Of a DNA stretch of 24,549 nt, positions 17,144 to 24,176 are shown piece after piece. The notes below the pieces were generated by a model that was given only the letters and a program-made list of their open reading frames with translations, was not told the DNA's origin and searched no databases. Location of the stretch: contig CALGLS010000449.1 of the NCBI GenBank assembly GCA_937959375.1, forward strand, positions 1-24,549. Direction: 5' to 3'. This DNA comes from an uncultured Saprospiraceae bacterium (GTDB lineage Bacteria > Bacteroidota > Bacteroidia > Chitinophagales > Saprospiraceae). Both the position numbers and the translations under genes were made by a program. The first letter of the stretch is position 1; the number at the start of each line of letters is the position of its first letter.

Positions 17144-17908
17144 ATGCGTATACAAGTTATTCCAAAGGTAAGACAGGGCTCTGGTGCATTTAATGGAGGT
17201 GAAATTATAGAAAATAAACCTATTGGTTTTCCACAAGACAAAGGAGAAGTCAAGCCTTATTCCAACTTATTTTATTGGGCATATGCTGAGGCAAAAACAG
17301 ATAGCACGATTGGTTTGCATCCACATCAGGGTTTTGAAATCATGTCGTTTGTTTTACGTGGACGTATTCGTCACTTTGATACGAAGCTGAATGAATGGCG
17401 CCCCTTATCAGCAGGTGATGCTCAAATCATCCGAGCGGGCAATGGTATTAGTCATGCCGAGCACATGGAGAAGGATGCGGTGATGTTTCAAATTTGGGTA
17501 GACCCCGATCTCAACAAAACACTTGCTCAAGCTACATCTTACAATGATTATAAGTCAGCGGATTTCCCTGTAGAACAAGTGAATTCGTTTTCTGTGAAAA
17601 ATTACGTGGGAGCGAATGCACCATTATTGATGGATAGTGAAGGGATGAAAATTCAGGAATGGAGTTTTGGAGCAACGGAAGAAGATGTTGCTATTTCTGA
17701 GGATACGATTCACTCAATTTATTTGATGGAGGGATCGATTCAGTTGAATGGGGAAGCAATCGCGCAGGATGATTTTGTGATTGTTTCAGAGACTGACAAA
17801 TTGCAAATCAAAAGTAGTGATAAAGGCAGATTCTTTATGATTAGTTCGCCGAAGCGACCTGCATATAAAACTTATGTGGAACTACAGGCAGATCGAATGA
17901 GAGGATAA
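17144..17908 (+). CDS. Pirin family protein
   Basis: A 254-residue bicupin of the pirin family (YhhW-like). The N-terminal cupin has the expected metal ligands: H59 and H61 in HPHQGFE, and H104 and E106 in GISHAEH. The second cupin (about 150-250) is degenerate, as is usual in the family. Characterised pirins include quercetin 2,3-dioxygenases and redox-sensing cofactors, but most bacterial members have no known substrate, so no reaction is assigned. The gene stands alone, diverges from thrS across the foldback element, and converges on the dodecin gene. The start is supported by the promoter box 16 bp upstream and by the typical N-terminus. Confidence 0.93.
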   Translation: MRIQVIPKVRQGSGAFNGGEIIENKPIGFPQDKGEVKPYSNLFYWAYAEAKTDSTIGLHPHQGFEIMSFVLRGRIRHFDTKLNEWRPLSAGDAQIIRAGNGISHAEHMEKDAVMFQIWVDPDLNKTLAQATSYNDYKSADFPVEQVNSFSVKNYVGANAPLLMDSEGMKIQEWSFGATEEDVAISEDTIHSIYLMEGSIQLNGEAIAQDDFVIVSETDKLQIKSSDKGRFFMISSPKRPAYKTYVELQADRMRG

Positions 17909-17917
17909 TACTTATTA

Positions 17918-17967
17918 GAGGTCGGGCATCAGTCACACGATACTGTGCAACTGATTTCCGACATCTC
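17918..17967. terminator. Imperfect hairpin between convergent pirin and dodecin genes
   Basis: GTCGG (17921-17925) pairs with CCGAC (17958-17962), then ATCAGT (17928-17933) with ACTGAT (17950-17955), then CAC with GTG, with small internal loops. No strong T run follows on either strand, so it may be a weak bidirectional terminator or an mRNA 3'-end structure. Confidence 0.45.
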
Positions 17968-17971
17968 AAAA

Positions 17972-18172
17972 TTACTTCACTTCAAAAGTCACCTTAAGCT
18001 GGACTCTGAATTCAGTTACTTTATTTCTTGAAACAACAACGCTTTGACTTTGAACGTAAGCAGACTTGATTCCTTTTACAGATTTTGAAGCTCTGTTAAT
18101 TGCGTTCTTCGTTGCATCTTCCCAACTCTTAGTTGAGTTTGACATGATTTCGATCACTTTCATGATTGCCAT
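17972..18172 (-). CDS. Dodecin family protein
   Basis: This 66-residue protein has the whole dodecin pattern: an N-terminal strand (MKVIEIM), a helix starting at NSTKSWEDATKNAINRAS, and the closing strands FRVQLKVTFEVK. Dodecins form hollow dodecamers that store or buffer flavins in the cytosol. The usual flavin-stacking Trp in the second strand appears to be replaced by Ser37 in GIKSAYVQ, so flavin binding is open. The ATG is 78 bp after the tlpA-like stop on the same strand; a 7-bp hairpin (18191-18210) lies between them without a clear T run. Cotranscription with the upstream lipoprotein genes is possible. Confidence 0.92.
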   Translation of the reverse strand: MAIMKVIEIMSNSTKSWEDATKNAINRASKSVKGIKSAYVQSQSVVVSRNKVTEFRVQLKVTFEVK

Positions 18173-18190
18173 AGTAATATTTAGTTTTGT

Positions 18191-18210
18191 AAAGGAGACT
18201 GCTCTCCTTT
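18191..18210. other. Small hairpin just upstream of the dodecin gene
   Basis: AAAGGAG (18191-18197) and CTCCTTT (18204-18210) form a 7-bp stem with a 6-nt loop, 18 bp before the dodecin start. No T tract follows on the minus strand. It could be a leader structure or an attenuating element between the tlpA-like gene and dodecin. Confidence 0.35.
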
Positions 18211-18250
18211 TGTTATAGAATAAGAAAATTAATTACGTTTCCTTTGGCTT

Positions 18251-18910
18251 CTATTTTGAGGCTATTTCTTTTATTTTTTCGTAAAGTGTGTGTTCATCAC
18301 CAGGTCTATACTTACGCTTATGGTAGGCAATGGTTCCGTTTTTATCAAAAATAAATGTTTGTGGCAAACCGTTCAAACCTCCGGGTAAAACTTTTCTGAA
18401 TTCACGATTAACATCATTATAAGTTTCCCATTTCCAATCTTTCTTTTTGGTCATCTTTACAAAATTAGGATAGTTCTTTTCAAAGTCTGTAGAGATCGCC
18501 ACTAAATTAAAATCTGTTTCATCCTTCCAGCCTTCGTATATCTTTTTGATGGCAGCCATTTCCATATGACATGGGCCACAGGTTGTCAACCAAAAAAGTA
18601 TAACTGTTGGTTTGCCATTCTTTTGGAGTACTGAAGACGAATTTAATATTTTCCCTTCAGTTGTTTTCAAATCAATATCAAATGGATAATCTGCAACCAT
18701 GTCTGCCAATTGACGGGAGCGGTCAACCATATATTTGCTTCTCGATTGTTTCACAGGAGTAGTATCTTGTTGAAGCGTTGCCTTTGCTAACTGAGTTGTT
18801 GGTTTTGGGCTTTGGTTTATGTTATTTGCAGTTGTACTTTCTGTTTGGTTGCTATTACAAGCCAACAAAGAAAAGCACAAAATGGTCAGTAGTAAGATAT
18901 TCTTTTTCAT
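18251..18910 (-). CDS. TlpA-like thiol-disulfide oxidoreductase lipoprotein
   Basis: A 219-residue lipoprotein: the N-terminus ends in the lipobox LLAC with Cys18 as the lipidation site, followed by a flexible Asn/Thr/Gln-rich linker (19-60). The rest is a thioredoxin fold of the TlpA/AhpC-TSA type with active site C111-G-P-C114 in WLTTCGPCHME, and the cis-proline region GLPQTFIFD. Such proteins reduce or exchange disulfides in the periplasm, for example in cytochrome maturation, or respond to redox stress; the partner cannot be told here. It starts 20 bp after the TPR lipoprotein stop, so both are almost certainly one transcript. Confidence 0.92.
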   Translation of the reverse strand: MKKNILLLTILCFSLLACNSNQTESTTANNINQSPKPTTQLAKATLQQDTTPVKQSRSKYMVDRSRQLADMVADYPFDIDLKTTEGKILNSSSVLQKNGKPTVILFWLTTCGPCHMEMAAIKKIYEGWKDETDFNLVAISTDFEKNYPNFVKMTKKKDWKWETYNDVNREFRKVLPGGLNGLPQTFIFDKNGTIAYHKRKYRPGDEHTLYEKIKEIASK

Positions 18911-18930
18911 GAGCTTAATTTTTAAAATTT

Positions 18931-19941
18931 CTATTTTAGTTTGGCAAGAGCGGTTTGAGCTCTTTCAAAATCGGGTGACAAATTCAATGTTTGCTGGTAA
19001 TCGTTTTTAGCCCCAGCTATATCTCCTCTAATTTCAGAAACCACACCTCTGTAAAAATAAGCCATTACGTTCGTTGGTTCCATTTTGGTTGCCAAATCAA
19101 ATTGTTTGTATGCGATATTAATGGAGTCTTTTTCTAAGAATGCAAGCCCAGCCTGGTAATAAGCATTCGAGTATTGAGGATGCATTCTATTTGTTTTTTC
19201 ATAAACAGCAATCGCATTATCCAGTTCTCCACGTTGGTGATAATAAGCGGCTTTACCACTCAAGGCATCTAAGTTAGTACTATCAATATCAAGTGCATTG
19301 TCAAAATATTTGATGGCATTCCTATCATCTTTTTTATCAAAAAGCTCGCCGAGAAAAACCCATGCTTCTAGAAGGTCAGCGTCTATCCGTACTGCTTTTT
19401 GAAAACTACCGATTGCACGTTCGACATCATCCATATCATAAAAATTTCGCCCCATCATAAAGTAGGCTTCACTTTCATTGGCATCAATTGTTAGTATTTT
19501 ATTCACTGTTTCTAGTGAGGATGAGTTCTGCTTAAGGATGAGTTGAAATTCGGAAAGTTTCAACAAGGTAGGAATACGTTTGGGGAACATCTTTGCCGTT
19601 TCCTCCATCGTTGCTAGTGCTAAACTCGATTTATAGTAATCCATATAAATGTCAGCTAACACGTGTCGGTATTCAACATTAGTTGAATCATAACGAAGCG
19701 CAGTACTAAGATCCGCAATGGCTTCATCATAGCCACCTACTTGATAATAAGCCCCTGCTCGACCCGCGTACAGGGTAGGATCGTTTGGGTTTGCAAGAAT
19801 TTTCTTAGTCAGATTGTCGATAGTGGGATTTCCTGTAGAAGGCACCTGAGTATCAGCATTATTGCTGGGTGTATCTCTATCACAAGCAGACATCAAAAAA
19901 GCAAGGAGAACAATACAAGTAAGATTTAAAATTTTATTCAT
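18931..19941 (-). CDS. TPR-repeat lipoprotein
   Basis: The start was set at the ATG at 19941 rather than an upstream one at 20016, because this gives a lipoprotein signal ending LMSAC (Cys20) and a leader consistent with the -7 box at 19977-19984. The 336-residue product contains about seven to eight tetratricopeptide repeats from residue 45 to the end (for example DEAIADLSTALRYDSTN, ERAIGSFQKAVRIDADL, DNAIAVYEKTNRMHPQY). TPR domains bind partner proteins or peptides; as an envelope lipoprotein it probably scaffolds a complex. It is the first gene of the unit with the TlpA-like lipoprotein, and possibly dodecin. No specific role can be named. Confidence 0.9.
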   Translation of the reverse strand: MNKILNLTCIVLLAFLMSACDRDTPSNNADTQVPSTGNPTIDNLTKKILANPNDPTLYAGRAGAYYQVGGYDEAIADLSTALRYDSTNVEYRHVLADIYMDYYKSSLALATMEETAKMFPKRIPTLLKLSEFQLILKQNSSSLETVNKILTIDANESEAYFMMGRNFYDMDDVERAIGSFQKAVRIDADLLEAWVFLGELFDKKDDRNAIKYFDNALDIDSTNLDALSGKAAYYHQRGELDNAIAVYEKTNRMHPQYSNAYYQAGLAFLEKDSINIAYKQFDLATKMEPTNVMAYFYRGVVSEIRGDIAGAKNDYQQTLNLSPDFERAQTALAKLK

Positions 19942-19976
19942 TTTAGTATGCGGTTGTAACGCTTTAATTAAGAATA

Positions 19977-19984
19977 CAAATTTA
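19977..19984 (-). promoter_or_regulatory. Putative -7 box of the TPR lipoprotein operon
   Basis: The minus strand reads TAAATTTG, a full TAnnTTTG match, 35 bp upstream of the ATG at 19941. It lies inside the longer reading frame that would begin at 20016, which supports the shorter start. No convincing -33 TTG was seen. Confidence 0.5.
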
Positions 19985-20059
19985 CTGCTTTTTTGGTGAA
20001 GGGAAAAATTACTCACTCATTCAAGTTGGTATTCTATTGAACGAAATAAGTATTTCATT

Positions 20060-20093
20060 CTTGTATTATTGAATGCTAAATGTTTTAAGTTTG
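20060..20093 (+). promoter_or_regulatory. Putative mgsA promoter
   Basis: CTTG (20060-20063) and, after 22 nt, TAAGTTTG (20086-20093), a full -7 match. Transcription would begin near 20100, about 10 bp before the ATG at 20111. This rules against the in-frame TTG at 20069 as the start. Confidence 0.5.
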
Positions 20094-20110
20094 CAAACAA
20101 ACGCAATAAA

Positions 20111-20488
20111 ATGACAATAGCAATAGTAGCCCACGATGGCAAAAAGGCCGAAATGGTTGGTTTTATAAAAGATCACCTCGATATCTTCAAACTTAACAAT
20201 ATCAATCTGATCGCCACTGGTACTACAGGATCGCATGTAGAGAAAGCTGGATTGGCAGTCGACCGAATGGAAAGTGGCCCTTACGGCGGTGATGCTCAAA
20301 TTGCGAGCCGTTTGGTTGAGGGAAATGTAGACATGCTTATTTTCTTTCGCGATCCATTGGGTAAGCATCCACATGAGGTTGATGTGAATATGCTGATGCG
20401 CCTGTGCGACGTACACAATGTGCCCTTGGCTACTAATCTAGCTGCCGCAACCCTCTTTTTCGATTCACTTAAAAATAAAACTGATTAA
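20111..20488 (+). CDS. mgsA: Methylglyoxal synthase
   Basis: A 125-residue cytosolic enzyme that converts dihydroxyacetone phosphate to methylglyoxal and phosphate, a bypass of lower glycolysis when sugar phosphates build up. Family motifs are intact: IAIVAHDGKK (H8), the phosphate-binding TGTTG (36-40), SGPYGGDAQ with catalytic Asp61, FFRDPL with Asp81, and HPHEVDV with H88 and D91, ending LATNLAAA. Length fits the short Bacillus-type enzymes. The frame can be extended to a TTG at 20069, but the conserved N-terminus and promoter position favour this ATG. It diverges from the TPR lipoprotein operon and is followed by a strong terminator. Confidence 0.96.
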   Translation: MTIAIVAHDGKKAEMVGFIKDHLDIFKLNNINLIATGTTGSHVEKAGLAVDRMESGPYGGDAQIASRLVEGNVDMLIFFRDPLGKHPHEVDVNMLMRLCDVHNVPLATNLAAATLFFDSLKNKTD

Positions 20489-20492
20489 ACGC

Positions 20493-20529
20493 AAAAAGCA
20501 TCGAGTAGCGAACTACCCGATGCTTTTTT
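20493..20529. terminator. Bidirectional terminator between mgsA and the DUF937 gene
   Basis: AAAAAGCATCG (20493-20503) pairs with CGATGCTTTTT (20518-20528). After one mismatch GTAG/CTAC closes a CGAA tetraloop. T runs follow the stem on both strands, and the two flanking genes converge on it. Confidence 0.9.
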
Positions 20530-20555
20530 ATTGAGATTGCTTAGCAATTAAGCAA

Positions 20556-21170
20556 TTACTTACGTAAAAACTTGCCAAACATCTTCATTCCCATACCAGC
20601 AAGATCATCCATTACACTACCGTCACCATCTTGATCTAACATTTTGCCGATAAGGCCCATTTCTTGTTGCTTATTCGTTGCAGAGTTAACTGACTTTGAT
20701 AAGAAATCAGCAAGACCAGAACCATCTAAGTTTGCTTGTCTTTTTTGCTTACCTAGCATACCCATTACCATAGGAGCTAGTGTAGCCATAAGATTACCAG
20801 TTTTGTCGCCAGACAAACCACTCATCTGAGCGATCATGTCAATAGCACCAGACTGCTTACCACCTAGTACGTGCTTAAGGATTCCCATACCATTAGTAGC
20901 TCTTGTGTTAGTAGGCTGCGCCTGACCACCAAGGATACCAGTAAGGTTATCAAGGATACTACCGTCATGGTCATTTTCTAAGGCATTAGCTAATGCAGAT
21001 GCTCCATCAGGAGTTGCAGCATTTTTAGCCATAGCAGACATAAGTGTAGAAAGAATACCTTGAGTAGCGATTTGAGTTTGCTTCTTGTCAGCTCCTCCAA
21101 GTTGTTGACTTAATTGGTCTACTAAGCCTTCTGAGATTTGACCTTGTAGTAGGTCCATTAAATTTGCCAT
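20556..21170 (-). CDS. DUF937 (YidB-like) protein
   Basis: A 204-residue soluble protein matching the DUF937/YidB pattern: an N-terminal helical repeat (MDLLQGQISEGLVDQLSQQL, GILSTLMSAMAKNA), glycine-rich linkers, a middle helical segment with an APMVMGMLG motif, and a C-terminal DxDGDGSVMDDL segment. Two acidic loops (D67-H-D69 and D179-Q-D181-G-D183) resemble EF-hand calcium loops, though the second lacks the final Glu. No signal peptide is present. The family has no established biochemical function. It is a single-gene unit ending at the shared terminator. Confidence 0.88.
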   Translation of the reverse strand: MANLMDLLQGQISEGLVDQLSQQLGGADKKQTQIATQGILSTLMSAMAKNAATPDGASALANALENDHDGSILDNLTGILGGQAQPTNTRATNGMGILKHVLGGKQSGAIDMIAQMSGLSGDKTGNLMATLAPMVMGMLGKQKRQANLDGSGLADFLSKSVNSATNKQQEMGLIGKMLDQDGDGSVMDDLAGMGMKMFGKFLRK

Positions 21171-21397
21171 AATTCTATTTTAAATAGTTGAAAAAATTAT
21201 TGTTTTAGCAGAAGCTAATTAGAAGTCGTTTAAAAACTTCTTAACTCTTGCATATATTCTGACTTCATTTTGCAAACAAAGTAACTTATATCAGTTCTTT
21301 AAGTATAAAATACTTGATTTATTGTTTGTAAAGGTTGATATTTTAAATATTCCTATATGAACTAGCTTGGATGACATTTTCCGAAGATTTCCGACCG

Positions 21398-22417
21398 ATG
21401 CAAAATATAAAATTCATTATTCTCTTCTTTTTCTGTGCTTTTGGAGCGCAGTCTCAGAGCTTACACACGCCTTCTGAGATTCAAAATATTGTCAAAAACT
21501 CAATAAGGACCTATGTTTTTGACACACTTACTGTGCTTCCAGCACCTAGTCCACCCATTATTATAAACAAAATATTAGACTTTTCAATATCTCAAAAAAA
21601 TAATTTTGTGGATTTAAGTGGCTATAGGCTTAGAAAAAAGGCAAAAAAGTCTCTTAAAAAGGCAAATAATTACTTCTCGGCAGGCAAATATAGCAAAGCT
21701 TTTGACCTTTACAGGAGCTTATACGAAGCTACCAAAGCATCTAAAATGTTGCCACTTTTAGCACATTGCGCCAATCTGGCCAATAATACTGAAGTAAGCC
21801 TTGATTATTACAACAAACTACTTCTGTTATCACCAAAAAAGTCTGATATCCTTTTTGAAATTGCCAATATTCAGCACAAGGCAGGAAATATTAATCTAGC
21901 TTTTAGAAACATCAATCTAGCTCATTTATACGATAGGAATAATCCCGTGATACTTGACTCTCTAATCAGTATTTATCGCAGTAAAGGTTTCGTTTACCAA
22001 AATATTAATTTTGAACCAAAGTATCAGTTATATGAAACTGCAGACAGTAATGTAGTCATAAAATCAGCAGATGTCCCTTGGAAATCATATGCTACTTGCA
22101 AAGCTGTTTGGGCACATGAACCTAATTATAAATTCAAGATGAAATTTATCTCAACGGCAGACGTAGGTATTGTTGAAGAAAAAGAATGTCTTCTTAATGC
22201 GCTACTTAGCTTTGAAAGGCTTACTGAAGGAAAATCAAATTATCCCATGTTAGAGATTCTTTCTAGTGTATTACCTGAAAAGAGAATTGATGATTTTATT
22301 CTTTACGAAATGACGTCAAAGAAACATCCAGTTATCGTTGAACGTTTGTCTGATATGCGTATCGAGCAACTGATTGATTATATTATGACTTATAGGGTTA
22401 CTGTGCAGGTCAATTAG
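21398..22417 (+). CDS. Exported TPR-containing protein of unknown function
   Basis: The ATG at 21398 is preferred to the one at 21371, because it places a standard Sec signal peptide at the N-terminus (MQNIKFIILFFFCAFGAQSQ). The 339-residue product has a basic stretch (about 76-90, RLRKKAKKSLKKA) leading into three or four TPR-like helix pairs (about 80-205: NYFSAGKYSKAFDLYRSLYE, EVSLDYYNKLLLLSPKK, GNINLAFRNINLAHLYD). A C-terminal region (about 210-339) with two cysteines in segments CKAVWAHEP and KECLLNA was not recognised. It is a single gene with no obvious partner. It probably acts in the periplasm; beyond that I cannot say. Confidence 0.8.
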   Translation: MQNIKFIILFFFCAFGAQSQSLHTPSEIQNIVKNSIRTYVFDTLTVLPAPSPPIIINKILDFSISQKNNFVDLSGYRLRKKAKKSLKKANNYFSAGKYSKAFDLYRSLYEATKASKMLPLLAHCANLANNTEVSLDYYNKLLLLSPKKSDILFEIANIQHKAGNINLAFRNINLAHLYDRNNPVILDSLISIYRSKGFVYQNINFEPKYQLYETADSNVVIKSADVPWKSYATCKAVWAHEPNYKFKMKFISTADVGIVEEKECLLNALLSFERLTEGKSNYPMLEILSSVLPEKRIDDFILYEMTSKKHPVIVERLSDMRIEQLIDYIMTYRVTVQVN

Positions 22418-22442
22418 ATTTAAATTGAGCAGGAGATGAGAC

Positions 22443-22578
22443 AGGACTTTCTTAGACCGACCAACAATTCAAAACGTTTTAAAGCTCAAGTCTCAAATTC
22501 AAACTCAATTTCAATTTCACATAGAACGCAGTCGAAAGAATTGAATTTGAATTTTTCTATTATCGGTCGACCCGTCCT
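22443..22578. repeat. Nested imperfect inverted repeat
   Basis: AATTCAAACTCAATT (22496-22510) pairs with AATTGAATTTGAATT (22539-22553), 14 of 15 bases. Outside it CGACC (22458-22462) pairs with GGTCG (22565-22569) and AGGAC (22443-22447) with GTCCT (22574-22578). This may be a decayed mobile repeat or an untranslated structured RNA. Confidence 0.4.
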
Positions 22579-22656
22579 CGCTTAGTAATAGAGGATCGCA
22601 GGAGGCCTTAGTCCAAATTCATAGACGCACTAAATTAGGTTACTGAGTTTTTTTCT

Positions 22657-22687
22657 TAGTTTTGTATAGAAGTTGATCAATCAACTT
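22657..22687 (+). promoter_or_regulatory. Putative promoter -7 box with overlapping operator palindrome for the HD-PycTM gene
   Basis: TAGTTTTG (22657-22664) matches TAnnTTTG fully. The expected transcription start, about 7 bp on, falls in the palindrome AAGTTGAT-CA-ATCAACTT (22670-22687), 8-bp arms with a 2-bp centre. That is a typical place for a repressor site. The leader to the start codon would be about 110 nt. Confidence 0.45.
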
Positions 22688-22698
22688 ACCGAGAAAAC

Positions 22699-22762
22699 GA
22701 AGTTGTTTTAAAATAGAATGATGATTTACAAGAAATTTCAACCTCCATTTTAAAATAACTTC
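22699..22762 (+). other. Leader hairpin upstream of the HD-PycTM gene
   Basis: GAAGTTGTTTTAAAAT (22699-22714) pairs with ATTTTAAAATAACTTC (22747-22762): 16 bp, all canonical except one G-U, with a 32-nt loop. It ends 19 nt before the start codon and could influence translation. The AAGTTG element is shared with the palindrome just upstream, so alternative pairings are possible. Confidence 0.45.
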
Positions 22763-22781
22763 AACATAAAACAATCGCATT

Positions 22782-24026
22782 TTGAAGGAAAACACGAACG
22801 ACAAGCAAATCATTAGTCCGAGCGCATCTTTCACTTCGAACATTTTCAATGCAGCTCACCAACATGTACTCAACCTGTTCAATCAGCAGTACGACACTAG
22901 ACTATTGTTCCATAGCTACCAGCGGACGCATGACATCGTTACGAAGGTAGACGAAATGGGAAAGGCACTTAACTTTTCGGATAGCACCATCGAGGTAGCT
23001 TTACTAGCTGCATGGTTTCATGCTACGGGTTATCTTTTTGACTACAATGATCCCGTTAGTAAAAGTACCGAACAGGCGAAGGCCTTCTTAAGTTCTCAAC
23101 GCTACTCGTCTGACAAGCTCAACAAAGTACTCGCTGCGATAAATACAACTAACGACACCATCAATCCAGTGTCAAAAGAAGAACAGTTATTGAATGATGC
23201 AATTGCTTCACTTAATGCTACAGAAAACTTTTTTGAACACCGACCTTTACTTCGTTTGGAATGGGAGTTTTTGCAAAACAGAAAACTATCTACTTATGAA
23301 TGGAATCAAATTCAATTGCAGGAATTATTGAACACTCGTTTCCATACAGACTATGGCAAGTTAAACTACAGTAATGAGGTAGCTAAAAATATTCGTAGTC
23401 AAAAAGATCGGGTTGAAAAAAATAAGTTGAACCAACTTCAATTGGTAGATGGAAAAGAAGGACAGTTGCGTAAGTTTCAACGATTAGGGCCAAAGAATTC
23501 TGGTGGCGGAGCTATCCAAACTTATTTCCGAACCAACTATAGAAATCACATCAACCTGAGTGCTATTGCCGACAACAAGGCCAATATCATGATCAGTGTA
23601 AATGCTATTTTGATTTCAGTTATTATTTCTATTCTTTCTTATCGAAATATTTCGCAGACACAACCCATGGTTTTACTTCCTGTGGTTATCTTTTTGGCAA
23701 CAGGATTGAGTTCCTTGATTTGTGCTGTTTTGTCTATACGACCAAAAGTAACTTCTAAAAATCAGGGGCCAATCAAAATGGAAGAGGCTAAGAAAAATGT
23801 TGTTTTCTTTGGTAATTTCATTAATCTAAACTTGGAACAATTCGAAGAGGCGATGGACGCCGTTTTGCGCGACAAGGAACTCCTTTATGGGAACATGACC
23901 CGAGATCTTTATTTCCTTGGTAAGGTGTTGGATAAAAAATATCGTTTTCTTACCATGTCTTATAATATTTTCATGATTGGCTTTGCGGCTACTGTGATTA
24001 CTTTTATGATCGCATTGTTTAGTTAA
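22782..24026 (+). CDS. HD-domain / PycTM (DUF5706) membrane protein, Pycsar-effector-like, with degenerate HD site
   Basis: A 414-residue fusion. Residues 20-165 follow the HD-phosphohydrolase pattern of Bacteroidota HD-DUF5706 proteins (FHSYQRTHDIV, LLAAWFHATGY, LLNDAIASLN...FF). Three metal-site positions look changed: the first ligand His is Arg48, the HD pair is His80-Ala81, and the DAD segment is D139-A-I. Residues 248-414 are a PycTM domain: the motif NHINLSAIADNKANIMISVN, two membrane helices (about 268-287 and 297-318), a cytoplasmic helical segment (335-390) and a third helix (about 393-413). In Pycsar systems PycTM damages the membrane on sensing cyclic pyrimidine nucleotides, but no cyclase gene is nearby and such fusions also occur as stand-alone chromosomal genes. 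Start: TTG at 22782; no in-frame ATG until residue 59, and a stop lies five codons upstream. Confidence 0.87.
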   Translation: MKENTNDKQIISPSASFTSNIFNAAHQHVLNLFNQQYDTRLLFHSYQRTHDIVTKVDEMGKALNFSDSTIEVALLAAWFHATGYLFDYNDPVSKSTEQAKAFLSSQRYSSDKLNKVLAAINTTNDTINPVSKEEQLLNDAIASLNATENFFEHRPLLRLEWEFLQNRKLSTYEWNQIQLQELLNTRFHTDYGKLNYSNEVAKNIRSQKDRVEKNKLNQLQLVDGKEGQLRKFQRLGPKNSGGGAIQTYFRTNYRNHINLSAIADNKANIMISVNAILISVIISILSYRNISQTQPMVLLPVVIFLATGLSSLICAVLSIRPKVTSKNQGPIKMEEAKKNVVFFGNFINLNLEQFEEAMDAVLRDKELLYGNMTRDLYFLGKVLDKKYRFLTMSYNIFMIGFAATVITFMIALFS

Positions 24027-24073
24027 CTTAGCTAAACGAAACGAATTCCCACTAAGGAGTTTACCATATAAAC

Positions 24074-24119
24074 AAATAGGACACACCGTTTCATTGTAAA
24101 AACGGTGTGTCCTATTTTT
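24074..24119. terminator. Bidirectional terminator with an 18-bp perfect stem
   Basis: The arm at 24074-24091 (core TAGGACACACCG) is fully complementary to 24100-24117, with an 8-nt loop. T follows on the plus strand and a short T-rich stretch on the minus strand. It separates the convergent HD-PycTM gene and the gene ending at 24177. Confidence 0.9.
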
Positions 24120-24176
24120 ATATAACTTGCATCAAATAACAGGAGAATTCAACAAAGCAATTACAATTAGTTTTAT

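Larger units (their letters stand above)
22418..22781. other. 364-bp intergenic region with nested inverted repeats and a structured leader
   Basis: No coding sequence was seen. The left half (22443-22578) is a nested imperfect foldback. The right half holds a -7 box (22657-22664), an 18-bp palindrome (22670-22687) and a long-loop hairpin (22699-22762) ahead of the HD-PycTM gene. Each is listed separately. Confidence 0.6.

Noticed and set aside
19942..20016. Upstream start that would lengthen the TPR lipoprotein by 25 residues
   Set aside because: The extension precedes the lipoprotein signal, which would make export implausible, and it overlaps the putative -7 box at 19977-19984.
20069..20110. 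TTG start extending methylglyoxal synthase by 14 residues
   Set aside because: The extension covers the promoter -7 box, and family members begin at the IAIVAHD strand.
20066..20416. Minus-strand frame of 116 codons over mgsA
   Set aside because: It is fully antisense to a well-supported enzyme gene and has no protein-like features.
21301..21315. Palindrome AAGTATAAAATACTT as an operator
   Set aside because: It is short, AT-only apart from the two end G/C pairs, and in AT-rich intergenic DNA can arise by chance; no promoter box sits at a useful distance.
22640..22849. Minus-strand frame of 69 codons upstream of the HD-PycTM gene
   Set aside because: It overlaps the leader hairpin and the start of a supported gene, and its composition is that of AT-rich non-coding DNA.
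22782..24026. A complete Pycsar anti-phage system
   Set aside because: Only a PycTM-type effector domain is present; no nucleotide cyclase (PycC) gene lies in the window, and HD-PycTM proteins also occur as stand-alone chromosomal genes.
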